In this document: piece by piece, positions 34,474 through 42,371 of the stretch
Position numbering within the stretch: the first letter of the stretch is position 1
Layout of the letters: each line of letters opens with the position of its first letter
Source of the DNA: PALSA-555 sp963731625
GTDB taxonomy: Bacteria; Actinomycetota; Acidimicrobiia; IMCC26256; PALSA-555
Assembly: GCA_963731625.1 (NCBI GenBank)
Contig: CAVSWH010000004.1
Span: 434,001-498,000 of the forward strand
Reading direction: 5' to 3'
Length of the DNA stretch: 64,000 bases
Notes under the pieces: generated by a model
Databases searched by the model: none
What the model saw: only the letters and a program-made list of their open reading frames with translations
Told to the model about the DNA's origin: nothing
Made by a program: the position numbers and the translations under genes

Positions 34474-36021
34474 GTGCGGATCGCCGCGCTCGACCTCGGG
34501 ACGAACTCGTTCCACCTGCTGGTCGCGGACGTGCAGTCGGACGGGCACTTCGAGGCGCTGGCACGCGAGAAGGCGATGATCCGTCTCGGCGATGTCGTCG
34601 CGACGAAGGGGCGGATCACGAGCGGCGCGGCGGACGTCGCGGTGCAGACGGTGCGGCGCTTCAAGCTCATGGCCGACGCGGCCGGTGTGACCGAGACCCA
34701 CGCGTGCGCGACGAGCGCGATCCGCCAGGCCTCGAACGGCGACGCGCTCGTGGACCGCATCGAGGCCCAGACGGGCGTGGCCGTCGAGGTGATCAGCGGG
34801 AAGCGGGAGGCGGAGCTGATCTTCGGGGCGATCCGGGCGAGCGTGCTGCTCGAGCCGGCGCCGGCGCTGTGCTTCGACCTCGGCGGCGGCAGCCTCGAGG
34901 TGATGGTCGGCGACGCCGCGGCGCTGCGCTGGTCGGCGAGCGAGAACCTCGGCGTGGGCCGCCTGACGGCCGAGTTCGTGCGAAGCGACCCGCTGACGAA
35001 GGACAACCGGCGCGCGCTGCAGGCCCACATCACCGAGGTCCTCGAGCCCGTCGCCGAGGCCGCGGCCAAATACCAGCCACGGATGGTGGTCGGCACCAGC
35101 GGCACCCTGCTCGACCTCGCGCACATGGTCGCGGTTCGGCGCGCGACCGACGTCCCGGTGTCGCTGAACCAGCTCACGTTCGGCCGCGAAGAGTTCCTCG
35201 TCCTGCACAAGGAGATCATCGGGTCGAAGGCGAGCGAGCGCCTACGGATGGACGGCCTCGAGACGCGCCGGGTGGACCTCATCACCGCGGGCTCCATGCT
35301 CCTCGCGACGGCGATGGACCTGTTCGGGTTCGACGAGATGACCGTCAGCGAGTGGGCGCTGCGCGAGGGGATCGTCCTCGACGTGATCGGGCGCCACGAT
35401 CCGAGCGACTGGTCCGACGACCCCCGCGCCATCCGTCGGGCGTCTGTGCAGGGCTTCGCTCGCCGCTGCAACACGAACGAGGAGCACGCCCAGCGGGTGG
35501 CGCGCCTCGCGCTCGAGCTCTTCGACCAGACGGTGCCGCTGCACGAGCTCGGCGCCAACGACCGGGAGCTCCTCGAGTACGCCGCCCTCCTGCACGACGT
35601 CGGGGAGCACGTCTCGACGACCGGCCATCACAAGCACGGCGCGTACCTGATACGGCACGCGCAACTACGCGGGTTCACGCCCGCCGAGGTCCAGCTGCTG
35701 GCCGCGCTCGCCCGCTGGCACCGGCGCGGTGAGCCGAAGCTGGGGGACGACTTCGGGCTCGTCGATCGGCGTCGGCTGCGTCGCCTCTCGGCGCTGCTCC
35801 GCCTCGCCGACGGGCTCGACCGGAGCCGCAGCCACGCCGTCGAGCACCTCCAGGTCACGCTCGGGCCGTCGCTGGTCGTCGTGCGGGTCCAGTCGTCCCG
35901 CGACGTGGAGCTGGAGCTGTGGGGCGCGCGGCGCAAACGCGAGCTCTTCGAGAAGGTGTTCGAGGTCGACCTGGAGCTGATGCCGGCCGAACGCCCTCAG
36001 GAGGGACCGGTCACCGTCTGA
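34474..36021 (+). CDS. Ppx/GppA phosphatase with HD domain
   Basis: A 515-residue exopolyphosphatase/guanosine pentaphosphatase. The actin-like N-terminal domain has ALDLGTNSFHLLVADV and FDLGGGSLEVMV (phosphate loops), and the catalytic Glu region CATSAIRQASNG. The C-terminal HD-type domain carries LHDVGEHVSTTGHHKH. Long two-domain forms of this size cut polyphosphate or pppGpp. The GTG at 34474 is used; an open frame upstream lacks family similarity. It ends 25 bases inside the convergent TetR gene. Confidence 0.93.
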   Translation: MRIAALDLGTNSFHLLVADVQSDGHFEALAREKAMIRLGDVVATKGRITSGAADVAVQTVRRFKLMADAAGVTETHACATSAIRQASNGDALVDRIEAQTGVAVEVISGKREAELIFGAIRASVLLEPAPALCFDLGGGSLEVMVGDAAALRWSASENLGVGRLTAEFVRSDPLTKDNRRALQAHITEVLEPVAEAAAKYQPRMVVGTSGTLLDLAHMVAVRRATDVPVSLNQLTFGREEFLVLHKEIIGSKASERLRMDGLETRRVDLITAGSMLLATAMDLFGFDEMTVSEWALREGIVLDVIGRHDPSDWSDDPRAIRRASVQGFARRCNTNEEHAQRVARLALELFDQTVPLHELGANDRELLEYAALLHDVGEHVSTTGHHKHGAYLIRHAQLRGFTPAEVQLLAALARWHRRGEPKLGDDFGLVDRRRLRRLSALLRLADGLDRSRSHAVEHLQVTLGPSLVVVRVQSSRDVELELWGARRKRELFEKVFEVDLELMPAERPQEGPVTV

Positions 36022-36620
36022 TCGATGATGCGGGCCGTCGTGGCGACGAGCGCGTCCCGCGTGACGCCCAGCTCCGCGATCTCACGGTGGAACGCCGCGA
36101 CGCGCTCCGTCATCGCGACCATCGCAGACGCTGCGGCGATCGGCGACACGTCGGGGGCCACCCGCCCGGCCGCCTGCGACTCGGCGATGCGAGCCGCGAG
36201 CGCCTCGGTGATCGGGAGCAGCGACGCGTTCCGCACGGCCCGGAAGCGCGGGTCGCCCTCCTGCGCGGCGAGGTTGCGCAGCCGGAACACGGCGCGGTGC
36301 TGCTCCCACGAGGCGACGAACGCCTCGACGAGCTGGCGTGCCGACCCCGGCGACCACGACTCGGCGAGGCGCTGGGTGAGCGGCGTGAGGTCCTCGGCCG
36401 CGGCCTCGGCGAGCGCGAGCACCGCCGACTCGACGTCGCGGAAGTACTGGTAGAAGGTCGCCGGGGAGGTCCCGACGGCGCGGGCGATGTCGACCACCCG
36501 CAGGTCCCGGGCGCGACCGGAGTCGAGCAGCTCGGCGGTCGCCTCGAGCAGCCGGGCGCGGGTGCGCTGGCCGCGCCGACCGAGGGCGCGCCCGTCGAGC
36601 GCGAGCGAGTCGGGGCTCAC
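35997..36620 (-). CDS. TetR-family transcriptional regulator
   Basis: A 207-residue regulator. Residues 15-65 form the TetR helix-turn-helix (RARLLEATAELL, then ARAVGTSPATFYQYFRD). The remainder is a helical ligand-binding domain. It is the last gene of a three-gene operon (NIPSNAP-like, CoA transferase, TetR) with GTGA overlaps, so it probably controls that operon in response to an acyl-CoA or related ligand. The tail-to-tail overlap with Ppx/GppA is 25 bases. Confidence 0.92.
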   Translation of the reverse strand: MSPDSLALDGRALGRRGQRTRARLLEATAELLDSGRARDLRVVDIARAVGTSPATFYQYFRDVESAVLALAEAAAEDLTPLTQRLAESWSPGSARQLVEAFVASWEQHRAVFRLRNLAAQEGDPRFRAVRNASLLPITEALAARIAESQAAGRVAPDVSPIAAASAMVAMTERVAAFHREIAELGVTRDALVATTARIIDQTVTGPS

Positions 36621-37852
36621 CCGAGCGCCCCGGCCTCACGCAGCGCCCGGGCACGCGCGTCGTCGTAGCCGAGGACGTCTCGCAGCACCTCGTCGGTGTG
36701 CTGCCCGACCGTCGGTGCACGCGTCGGGTCGGGCAGCTCCTCGCCCTCGACGTGCACGGGGATCGGGATCTCGTCGGCGCCGAGGCGTGCGGCCGGGAAC
36801 CACGGGAACCGGTCGTGGAACTGCGGGTCGTCGGCGATCGTCTGCGGCGTGTTCACCGGGGCGATGGGCGTGTTCACCTCGTTGCCGAACTCGATCCACT
36901 CCTCGGAGGTGCGGGTGCGGAAGATGTCGCGGAGCTCGCGCTGGAGCTCCTTGTTGTTGCGGGCGTGGTCGGCGTACTCCTCGCCGGGCCAGCGGTCGAA
37001 GAGGTCGGGGCGGCCGACGCCTTCGCAGAAGTTCTTCCAGAACGCCCGCTCGGAGGCCATGAAGAGGACGTGGCCGTCGGACGAGTCGTACATCTGGTAG
37101 CGGACGCCCTCGCGCATGCCGGCGGTGCCGGGCGCGCGGCGCTCGTAGTTGTCGCTCGCGTTCCCGGTCACCTCGGACTGGGGCCGTTCGTACGCGCGCC
37201 AGGTCTCGATGCGGTACCAGTCCATGTACGCCGCCGCGTCGGACTGGGCGAGCTCCATCGCGCAGCCGGCGCCCGACGCGCGGGCCCGGGTAATGCCGGC
37301 GAGCAGCGCGAACGCCGCGAGCAGCGGCCCGGCGTGGATGCCCATCGAGGGGTGCTCGGGCAGGTAGCAGAAGCCGTCGTCGTCGTAGGCCGCGGGCACG
37401 AGCCCGGCCCACGTGTCGAACGCGATGCCGTGCGCGGGCAGGTCACGGTAGGGGCCGGTCGCGCCGTACCCGGAGAGCGAGCAGAACACGATGCGGGGGT
37501 TCACCTCGCGCAGGCGCTCGAACCCGAGCCCGCGCTTGGCGAGCGCGCCGGGCCGCATCGCCTCGACGACGGCGTCGGCGCCGCGGACGAGGTCGAGGTA
37601 CACCTCGACCCCCTCGGGCGTGCGCAGGTCGAGCGTGATGCTGCGCTTGCCGCGATGAATGTGGAGGTGCAGCAGCGAGTCGCCCTCGACGATGGGCCAG
37701 GTCATGCGCCGGATGTAGTCGCCCTGGGGCGGCTCGACCTTGATGACGTCGGCACCGAGGTCGGCGAAGAACGAGGTGAGCTCGCCGGGTCCGAGCAGCG
37801 AGCTCTCGATGACCCGCACGCCGTGCAGCAGGCCGCGGTCGGGGGCGCTCAC
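36617..37852 (-). CDS. Family III CoA transferase (CaiB/BaiF)
   Basis: A 411-residue CoA transferase. The N-terminal block LHGVRVIESSLLGPGELTS, LGADVIKVEPPQGDYIR, RGKRSITLDLRTPEG and ADAVVEAMRPGALAKRGLG is diagnostic of the family, which moves CoA between carboxylic acids through an Asp-acyl intermediate. The catalytic Asp is probably in ELAQSDAAAYMDWYR. GTG at 37852 overlaps the upstream gene as GTGA, and its stop overlaps the TetR start. Substrate unknown; relatives activate carnitine, bile acids, mesaconate or alpha-methylacyl groups. Confidence 0.93.
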   Translation of the reverse strand: MSAPDRGLLHGVRVIESSLLGPGELTSFFADLGADVIKVEPPQGDYIRRMTWPIVEGDSLLHLHIHRGKRSITLDLRTPEGVEVYLDLVRGADAVVEAMRPGALAKRGLGFERLREVNPRIVFCSLSGYGATGPYRDLPAHGIAFDTWAGLVPAAYDDDGFCYLPEHPSMGIHAGPLLAAFALLAGITRARASGAGCAMELAQSDAAAYMDWYRIETWRAYERPQSEVTGNASDNYERRAPGTAGMREGVRYQMYDSSDGHVLFMASERAFWKNFCEGVGRPDLFDRWPGEEYADHARNNKELQRELRDIFRTRTSEEWIEFGNEVNTPIAPVNTPQTIADDPQFHDRFPWFPAARLGADEIPIPVHVEGEELPDPTRAPTVGQHTDEVLRDVLGYDDARARALREAGALG

Positions 37853-38553
37853 AGCGTGTCCCCCGCCGAGAGGGGCGTCGCCGGGTGCGGGGTCATGAGC
37901 TCCTCGCGCCACGTCGTGAGGAACTCGCGGGCGTGTGCCCGCCACCCGGTGATGCGCTCGTCGGTGTGCTCCGTCGCCGCACGCTGCAGGGTGCAGTGCG
38001 AGGCCGGGTCGGTCGCCCAGATGGTGAGGACCTCCCGGTCGGTCAGCAGCACCTCGTAGAGGCCGACGAGGCGGTGCCCGTACTCGTCGAGCACGGGACG
38101 CCACTCGTCGCGGACGGCGGCGAGGTAGTCGAGCGCGGCGCCCGCCCGGCACCGGGACAGCTCGTGTACGAACACCGGCGCGTGCACCTCGTCGGCCCGG
38201 AGGTCGGCCAGCGACGGGCAGCCGGGGGCGCCCGCGAGGAGCCGGTCGAACCCGCCGGTGCGGACCTCGAGGGCGGTGCGCCACCACGACTCGAGGCTGG
38301 GGTTCTGGGTGCGCCGCAGGTTCGTGCGCTCCATGAGGCCGCGCCAGCCCTCCCAGGCGTCGACGCACTCCCACAGGTTCACGACCTGGGGCCAGCGACC
38401 GGTCGAGCCCATCGTGTACCAGGTGCCGACGAGCTCGAGCGTGCCGCCCGATGCGTCCGACGCGCCGCGCTCGGCGGTCAGCGCCATGTACGGCATCGCG
38501 CCCTCGCCCACGATGTCCACGACCTCGTGGAGGTACACGTTGCGGTCGGGCAC
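37849..38553 (-). CDS. NIPSNAP-like protein
   Basis: A 234-residue soluble protein with two ferredoxin-like alpha-beta repeats. YLHEVVDIVGEGAMPYMAL and the later VNLWECVDAWEGW, then FVHELSRCRAGAALDYLAAV and IWATDPASHCTLQRA, resemble NIPSNAP/dimeric alpha-beta-barrel proteins that often accompany CoA transferases and acyl-CoA ligases. Function unknown. GTG at 38553 is the first start; the gene is coupled to the CoA transferase. Confidence 0.7.
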   Translation of the reverse strand: MPDRNVYLHEVVDIVGEGAMPYMALTAERGASDASGGTLELVGTWYTMGSTGRWPQVVNLWECVDAWEGWRGLMERTNLRRTQNPSLESWWRTALEVRTGGFDRLLAGAPGCPSLADLRADEVHAPVFVHELSRCRAGAALDYLAAVRDEWRPVLDEYGHRLVGLYEVLLTDREVLTIWATDPASHCTLQRAATEHTDERITGWRAHAREFLTTWREELMTPHPATPLSAGDTL

Positions 38554-38616
38554 CGCTGGGATCGTACTTGAGGCGTCCCGCGTCACCGCCGGGCCGACAC
38601 GCGCGACGCTGACGCG

Positions 38617-39516
38617 GTGGGCGCGGAGCTCGAGCGGCGAGGTCGGCTCCTGGTGCTCGCCGGTCCCGGCGTGATCGACGCGGGTGCGCTGCCCGCGCTG
38701 CGTGCGTTCGCCGACGCCGGTGACCTCGGGGTGGCGAACACGTGGGGCGCGAAGGGCGTGTTCGCCTGGGACAGCCCCCACCACCTCGGTACGTGCGGGC
38801 TCCAGGCGCGCGACTTCGAGCTCCTCGGCTTCGGCGTCGCGGACGCGGTGGTCACCGTCGGGCTCGACCCGGACGAATCGCCGCTGGCGCGGCTCGCGCC
38901 CGCCCCGCTCCTCGCGCTCGACCCGGGAGCCCTCGCCGACGCCGCCGGGCGCGTCGTCCGCACCGGACCGGCCGTGCCCAACGAGCTCTATCCGCGCCTC
39001 GCCGCGGTCGCGCAGCCCGGGTACGTCGACGACAAGGTGCCGCTGCACCCGGCGCGCGCCGTCGCCGACGTCGGCGCGGTCGTCCCCCCCGGCGGCCTCG
39101 TCACCGCCGAGCCCGGCCTCGCCGGCTTCTGGGTGGCGCGCGTCTTCCCCACGCCGGCGCTCGCGCCCGACGCGCCCCGGCGCGTCGTCGTGCCGGCCCG
39201 GCGCGACCCGGGTGTCGCGGTGCGCCGCGCCGCCGCTGCGGCGATCACCGGTCGACCCGCCGTGGCGATCACGACCGCGCCCCTCGATCCCGAGACGGAG
39301 ACGGCCATCCGGGCGGTGCCCACCGAGCGGGTCCCGCTCGTCGTGGAGGTGTGGACCGACGGGGGCTCGCTCCCGGACGCCGCGACCCACGCGGCGCGCC
39401 TCGGTGCCGCGCTCGCTGCGGGGACGCCACGCGTGCTGGAGGTGCCGGTCTGCTTCGAGGACACGGACGCCCTCGTCGCCGCGGCCGGCCCGCTCGTCGC
39501 GTGGGCGGACCAATAG
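38617..39516 (+). CDS. Thiamine-diphosphate-enzyme central-domain-like protein
   Basis: A 299-residue protein that resembles the middle and start of the C-terminal domains of TPP-dependent enzymes such as acetolactate synthase: LLVLAGPGVIDAGAL, then LGVANTWGAKGVFAWD and HHLGTCGLQARDFELL. It lacks the N-terminal PYR domain with the catalytic Glu, and the GDG-N diphosphate motif is not visible, so it should not bind TPP by itself. It may be an orphan domain, a decayed gene or a partner protein. The GTG at 38617 is used. The SDR follows after 19 bases. Confidence 0.65.
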   Translation: MGAELERRGRLLVLAGPGVIDAGALPALRAFADAGDLGVANTWGAKGVFAWDSPHHLGTCGLQARDFELLGFGVADAVVTVGLDPDESPLARLAPAPLLALDPGALADAAGRVVRTGPAVPNELYPRLAAVAQPGYVDDKVPLHPARAVADVGAVVPPGGLVTAEPGLAGFWVARVFPTPALAPDAPRRVVVPARRDPGVAVRRAAAAAITGRPAVAITTAPLDPETETAIRAVPTERVPLVVEVWTDGGSLPDAATHAARLGAALAAGTPRVLEVPVCFEDTDALVAAAGPLVAWADQ

Positions 39517-39535
39517 GGTCGTGCCGGGAGCATCG

Positions 39536-40333
39536 ATGCCGGAGCCGCGCAACGCCATCGTGACGGGGTCGTCGTCCGGGATCGGGCGGGCGATCGCCGT
39601 CGAGTTCGGACGCCTGGGCTGGCGCGTCGCGCTCGGCGCGCGCCGCCAGGACCGGCTCGAGGAGACGGCGACCGAGGTGCGAGCGGCCGGCGGCACACCG
39701 GTCGCGCTCCCGCTCGACGTGCAGGATGACGGGTCGATCGCCGCGTTCTTCACCGCGTCGGAGGCGAGCGTGGGGCCCGTCGACGTGCTCGTGAACAACG
39801 CGGGCGTCGCCACGCCCGGGTGGCTGCACGAGCTGCCCGTCGACGCGCTGCGTCGCGACGTCACGACGAACCTCCTCGGGCCGCTGCTCGTGTCCCGCCT
39901 GGCGATCGGTTCGCTGCGCGCCCGTGGCGCCGGCGGCGATCTCGTGTTCATCACCTCGGACGCGACCCGCCACCCGCGACCGCGGATGGCGGCCTACACC
40001 GCGACGAAGGCTGGGTTGGAGGCCCTCGCGCAGTCGCTGGCCCTCGAGCTCGAGGGCACCGGGATCCGGGCGACGACCGTGCGCGTGGGCCCGACGATCA
40101 GCGAGTTCGGGTTCGGGTGGCCGATGGAGGAGGTCGAGGACCTCATGAGCTACTGGCCGCGCTTCGGGCTGCAGCGCCACGGCGGGTATCTCGACCCGTC
40201 GGCCGTGGCGCGCGCCGTGGTGACCGCGGTGACCACCCCACCGGGGGTGCTGATCGACACGATCGAGGTGCAGCCCGATGCGCCGGTCGGCGACGCCGGA
40301 CCGGCCGCGATCATCGAGCGGTCGGCCGAGTAG
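39536..40333 (+). CDS. SDR-family oxidoreductase
   Basis: A 265-residue short-chain dehydrogenase. Motifs are IVTGSSSGIGRAI, LGARRQDRL (favours NADP), LVNNAGVATPG, the catalytic Ser in FITSDATRH and YTATKAG. The active-site Ser is in SDA rather than SS, which is tolerated. It follows the TPP-like gene on the same strand and ends 23 bases inside the convergent recombinase gene. Reaction unknown. Confidence 0.9.
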   Translation: MPEPRNAIVTGSSSGIGRAIAVEFGRLGWRVALGARRQDRLEETATEVRAAGGTPVALPLDVQDDGSIAAFFTASEASVGPVDVLVNNAGVATPGWLHELPVDALRRDVTTNLLGPLLVSRLAIGSLRARGAGGDLVFITSDATRHPRPRMAAYTATKAGLEALAQSLALELEGTGIRATTVRVGPTISEFGFGWPMEEVEDLMSYWPRFGLQRHGGYLDPSAVARAVVTAVTTPPGVLIDTIEVQPDAPVGDAGPAAIIERSAE

Positions 40334-41159
40334 GGCCGCCCCGGGCCGTCCCGGCCATGTAGCGGCGCACGAGCCGGCGACTGCGATGCCGCGTGTGAGC
40401 CATGATCCCGGCGTCGCTGGCGCCGCGCTCGGTCGCGGCGACCACCGTGCCGCGCCGCAGCGACGAGCCGCGGAAGCGGGCCGGGTCGAGCGCGGCGCGA
40501 TCGGCCGCCCGCCGGACGATCCGCGTGATCGCCTTCACCGAGAGCCGTGCCGTGCCCACGTGCTCGTGCCGGTCGACGGCACGGAACGCCGGACCGCTGC
40601 GCAGCGAGGCGCCATGCCGCCACTGGGTCCACGCGTCGACCGCGCAGAGCTCGGCCGCGGAGCCGAACGGCACGACGACGGGCCGGCGCCCGACGTCGAC
40701 GCGCAGGCCGGCCGGCACACGTCGCACGTGCGCGACGTCGAGGCGGACGAGCTCGCCGGGGCGCAGCCCCGCGCCGTAGCCGAGGAGGAGGACGGCGCGG
40801 TCCCGCAGGCCGGCGAGCGTCGCCGGCAGCGCACGCGACATGGCACGCAGCTCCGCGACGCTGACCGGCGTCGCGGTCTTCGCCCGGTCGCGTTGGCGCC
40901 ACTCGGCGCGCGCGACGGCGAGGCGGACCGCCGCGGCGTCGGTCGGTGACGGCTGGCCATGGTCGACGTGCTCGGCGCGCACGGCCGCGAGCCGACGCCG
41001 CACGGTCGCGACCGTGCGGTGGTCCGCGAGGTCGTCGACGTAGCGGGCCACGGCGCTGGCTGCCGCGGGCCGCGGTGTGACCCGCGCCGCGGCGCACCAC
41101 GTCGTGAACGCGGCCCAGTCGCTGCGGTACGCCCGCAGGGTGGCGGTCGCCCGGGCCAT
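40311..41159 (-). CDS. Solitary tyrosine recombinase/integrase
   Basis: A 282-residue site-specific recombinase. Residues 1-95 form the SAM-like DNA-binding domain and 100-282 the catalytic domain. Visible catalytic residues are Arg133 (GLRPGEL), Arg235 (SSLRR), His258 (HTRHRS) and nucleophile Tyr267 (RRYMAG). The HxxR His is replaced by Ser232, and the protein ends 15 residues after the Tyr. There are no phage genes, excisionase or obvious att repeats beside it, so it looks like an orphan integrase-like protein of chromosomal type. ATG at 41159 gives the usual length. Confidence 0.88.
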   Translation of the reverse strand: MARATATLRAYRSDWAAFTTWCAAARVTPRPAAASAVARYVDDLADHRTVATVRRRLAAVRAEHVDHGQPSPTDAAAVRLAVARAEWRQRDRAKTATPVSVAELRAMSRALPATLAGLRDRAVLLLGYGAGLRPGELVRLDVAHVRRVPAGLRVDVGRRPVVVPFGSAAELCAVDAWTQWRHGASLRSGPAFRAVDRHEHVGTARLSVKAITRIVRRAADRAALDPARFRGSSLRRGTVVAATERGASDAGIMAHTRHRSRRLVRRYMAGTARGGPTRPTAR

Positions 41160-41237
41160 GGCCGACCACGCTAATCCTGGCGTCCGATAACTGGCACGGC
41201 GTTGACCGTGTCGGCGGGTGCCGGGATCCTTCCTCTC

Positions 41238-42371
41238 ATGGACACCACGCGGGAATACGTCGTCGACGCCGACGGGCACGTCTGTGAGCCGCCGGACCTG
41301 TGGACGAAGGGGTTGCCGGACCACCTGAAGGATCGGGGCATCCGGCTGCGCTGGAACGAGGCCACCGGCTTCGACGAGTGCCTCGTCGACGACCAGATGG
41401 CGACGGACCGTGGGCTGGTCGGGCTGGGCAACGCCGGCGAGTCGTTCGACAACTTTGGGCAGGGTCGCCACTACGAGGACCTGAACCCGGCGGGCTTCGA
41501 CGCCGCCGAGCGCGTGAAGGTCCTCGACTCCGAGGGGATCGACCTCGCCGTCATCTACCCCGGGCTCGGCCTGAAGCTCGGCGGCATCCAGGACCCCGAG
41601 CTCGCGGTGGCGTGCTGTCACGTCTACAACGACTGGCTCGCCGAGTGGAGCGCCGCCGCGCCCGACCGGCTGCGAGGCGTCGGCGCGCTCCCGATGCAGG
41701 ACCCGACGGCGGCGGCCGCGGAGGCGCACCGCATCCGCGACCTGGGTCTCGTCGGCGGGTTCGCGCGGCCGAACGCGTACCTCGACCGGCCCTTCCATCA
41801 CAAGGCGTACACGCCGGTGTGGGAAGCGCTCGAGGAGACCGGGCTGCCGCTCGCGCTGCACCCGGCGGGCCTCGCGGACATGCCCGGCGCGTCGCGGGGG
41901 CTCATGGCGTGCATGGCGCCGGGGACGCACCATGCGCTGATCCTGCTGTTCGACCAGCAGATGACGCTCTCGAACCTCACGTACGGCGGCGTGCTTGAGC
42001 GACACCCCGACCTGAAGGTGATCGTGCTCGAGTGCGGTGGCGGGTGGATCGCGCACTGGATGGATCGCCTCGGCGAGTTCGAGGAGAGCTACGGCTGGAC
42101 GACCCCCGGGATGTCGCTGACGCCCGAGGAGTACTTCCGGCGCCAGTGCTGGATCAGCTTCGACCCGGGCGAGCGGACGGCCGGCGTGCTGGGCCCGCTC
42201 GCTGGCGCCGACCGGTTCATCTGGGCGTCGGACTTCCCGCACAGCGACGCGAAGTACCCGGGCGTGGTCGACGAGCTGCGCGAGCACAACGACCACCTCG
42301 ACCCGGAGGTGCGGGCCGGCCTGTTCGGCCGGAACGCGCTCGACATGTATGGGATCGAGGTCGGCGCGTGA
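41238..42371 (+). CDS. Amidohydrolase-2 family metal-dependent hydrolase
   Basis: A 377-residue TIM-barrel hydrolase/decarboxylase of the ACMSD-like group. The N-terminal metal site is VDADGHVCEP. The barrel contains AVIYPGLGL, NDWLAEW, LALHPAG with a metal His, and WASDFPHSDAKYPG with the catalytic Asp. Relatives act on aromatic or unsaturated acids. The ATG at 41238 is preferred over an upstream GTG. Its stop overlaps the next gene as GTGA, and similar genes lie at 44150 and 45684. Confidence 0.9.
   Translation: MDTTREYVVDADGHVCEPPDLWTKGLPDHLKDRGIRLRWNEATGFDECLVDDQMATDRGLVGLGNAGESFDNFGQGRHYEDLNPAGFDAAERVKVLDSEGIDLAVIYPGLGLKLGGIQDPELAVACCHVYNDWLAEWSAAAPDRLRGVGALPMQDPTAAAAEAHRIRDLGLVGGFARPNAYLDRPFHHKAYTPVWEALEETGLPLALHPAGLADMPGASRGLMACMAPGTHHALILLFDQQMTLSNLTYGGVLERHPDLKVIVLECGGGWIAHWMDRLGEFEESYGWTTPGMSLTPEEYFRRQCWISFDPGERTAGVLGPLAGADRFIWASDFPHSDAKYPGVVDELREHNDHLDPEVRAGLFGRNALDMYGIEVGA

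Noticed and set aside
37849..39954. Long minus-strand extension upstream of the NIPSNAP-like gene
   Set aside because: The extra residues are Arg/Gly/Ala-rich and overlap two plus-strand genes; the GTG at 38553 fits better.
40311..41237. Genomic island or prophage around the recombinase
   Set aside because: No phage, tRNA or direct-repeat boundaries are visible, and base composition is like its neighbours.
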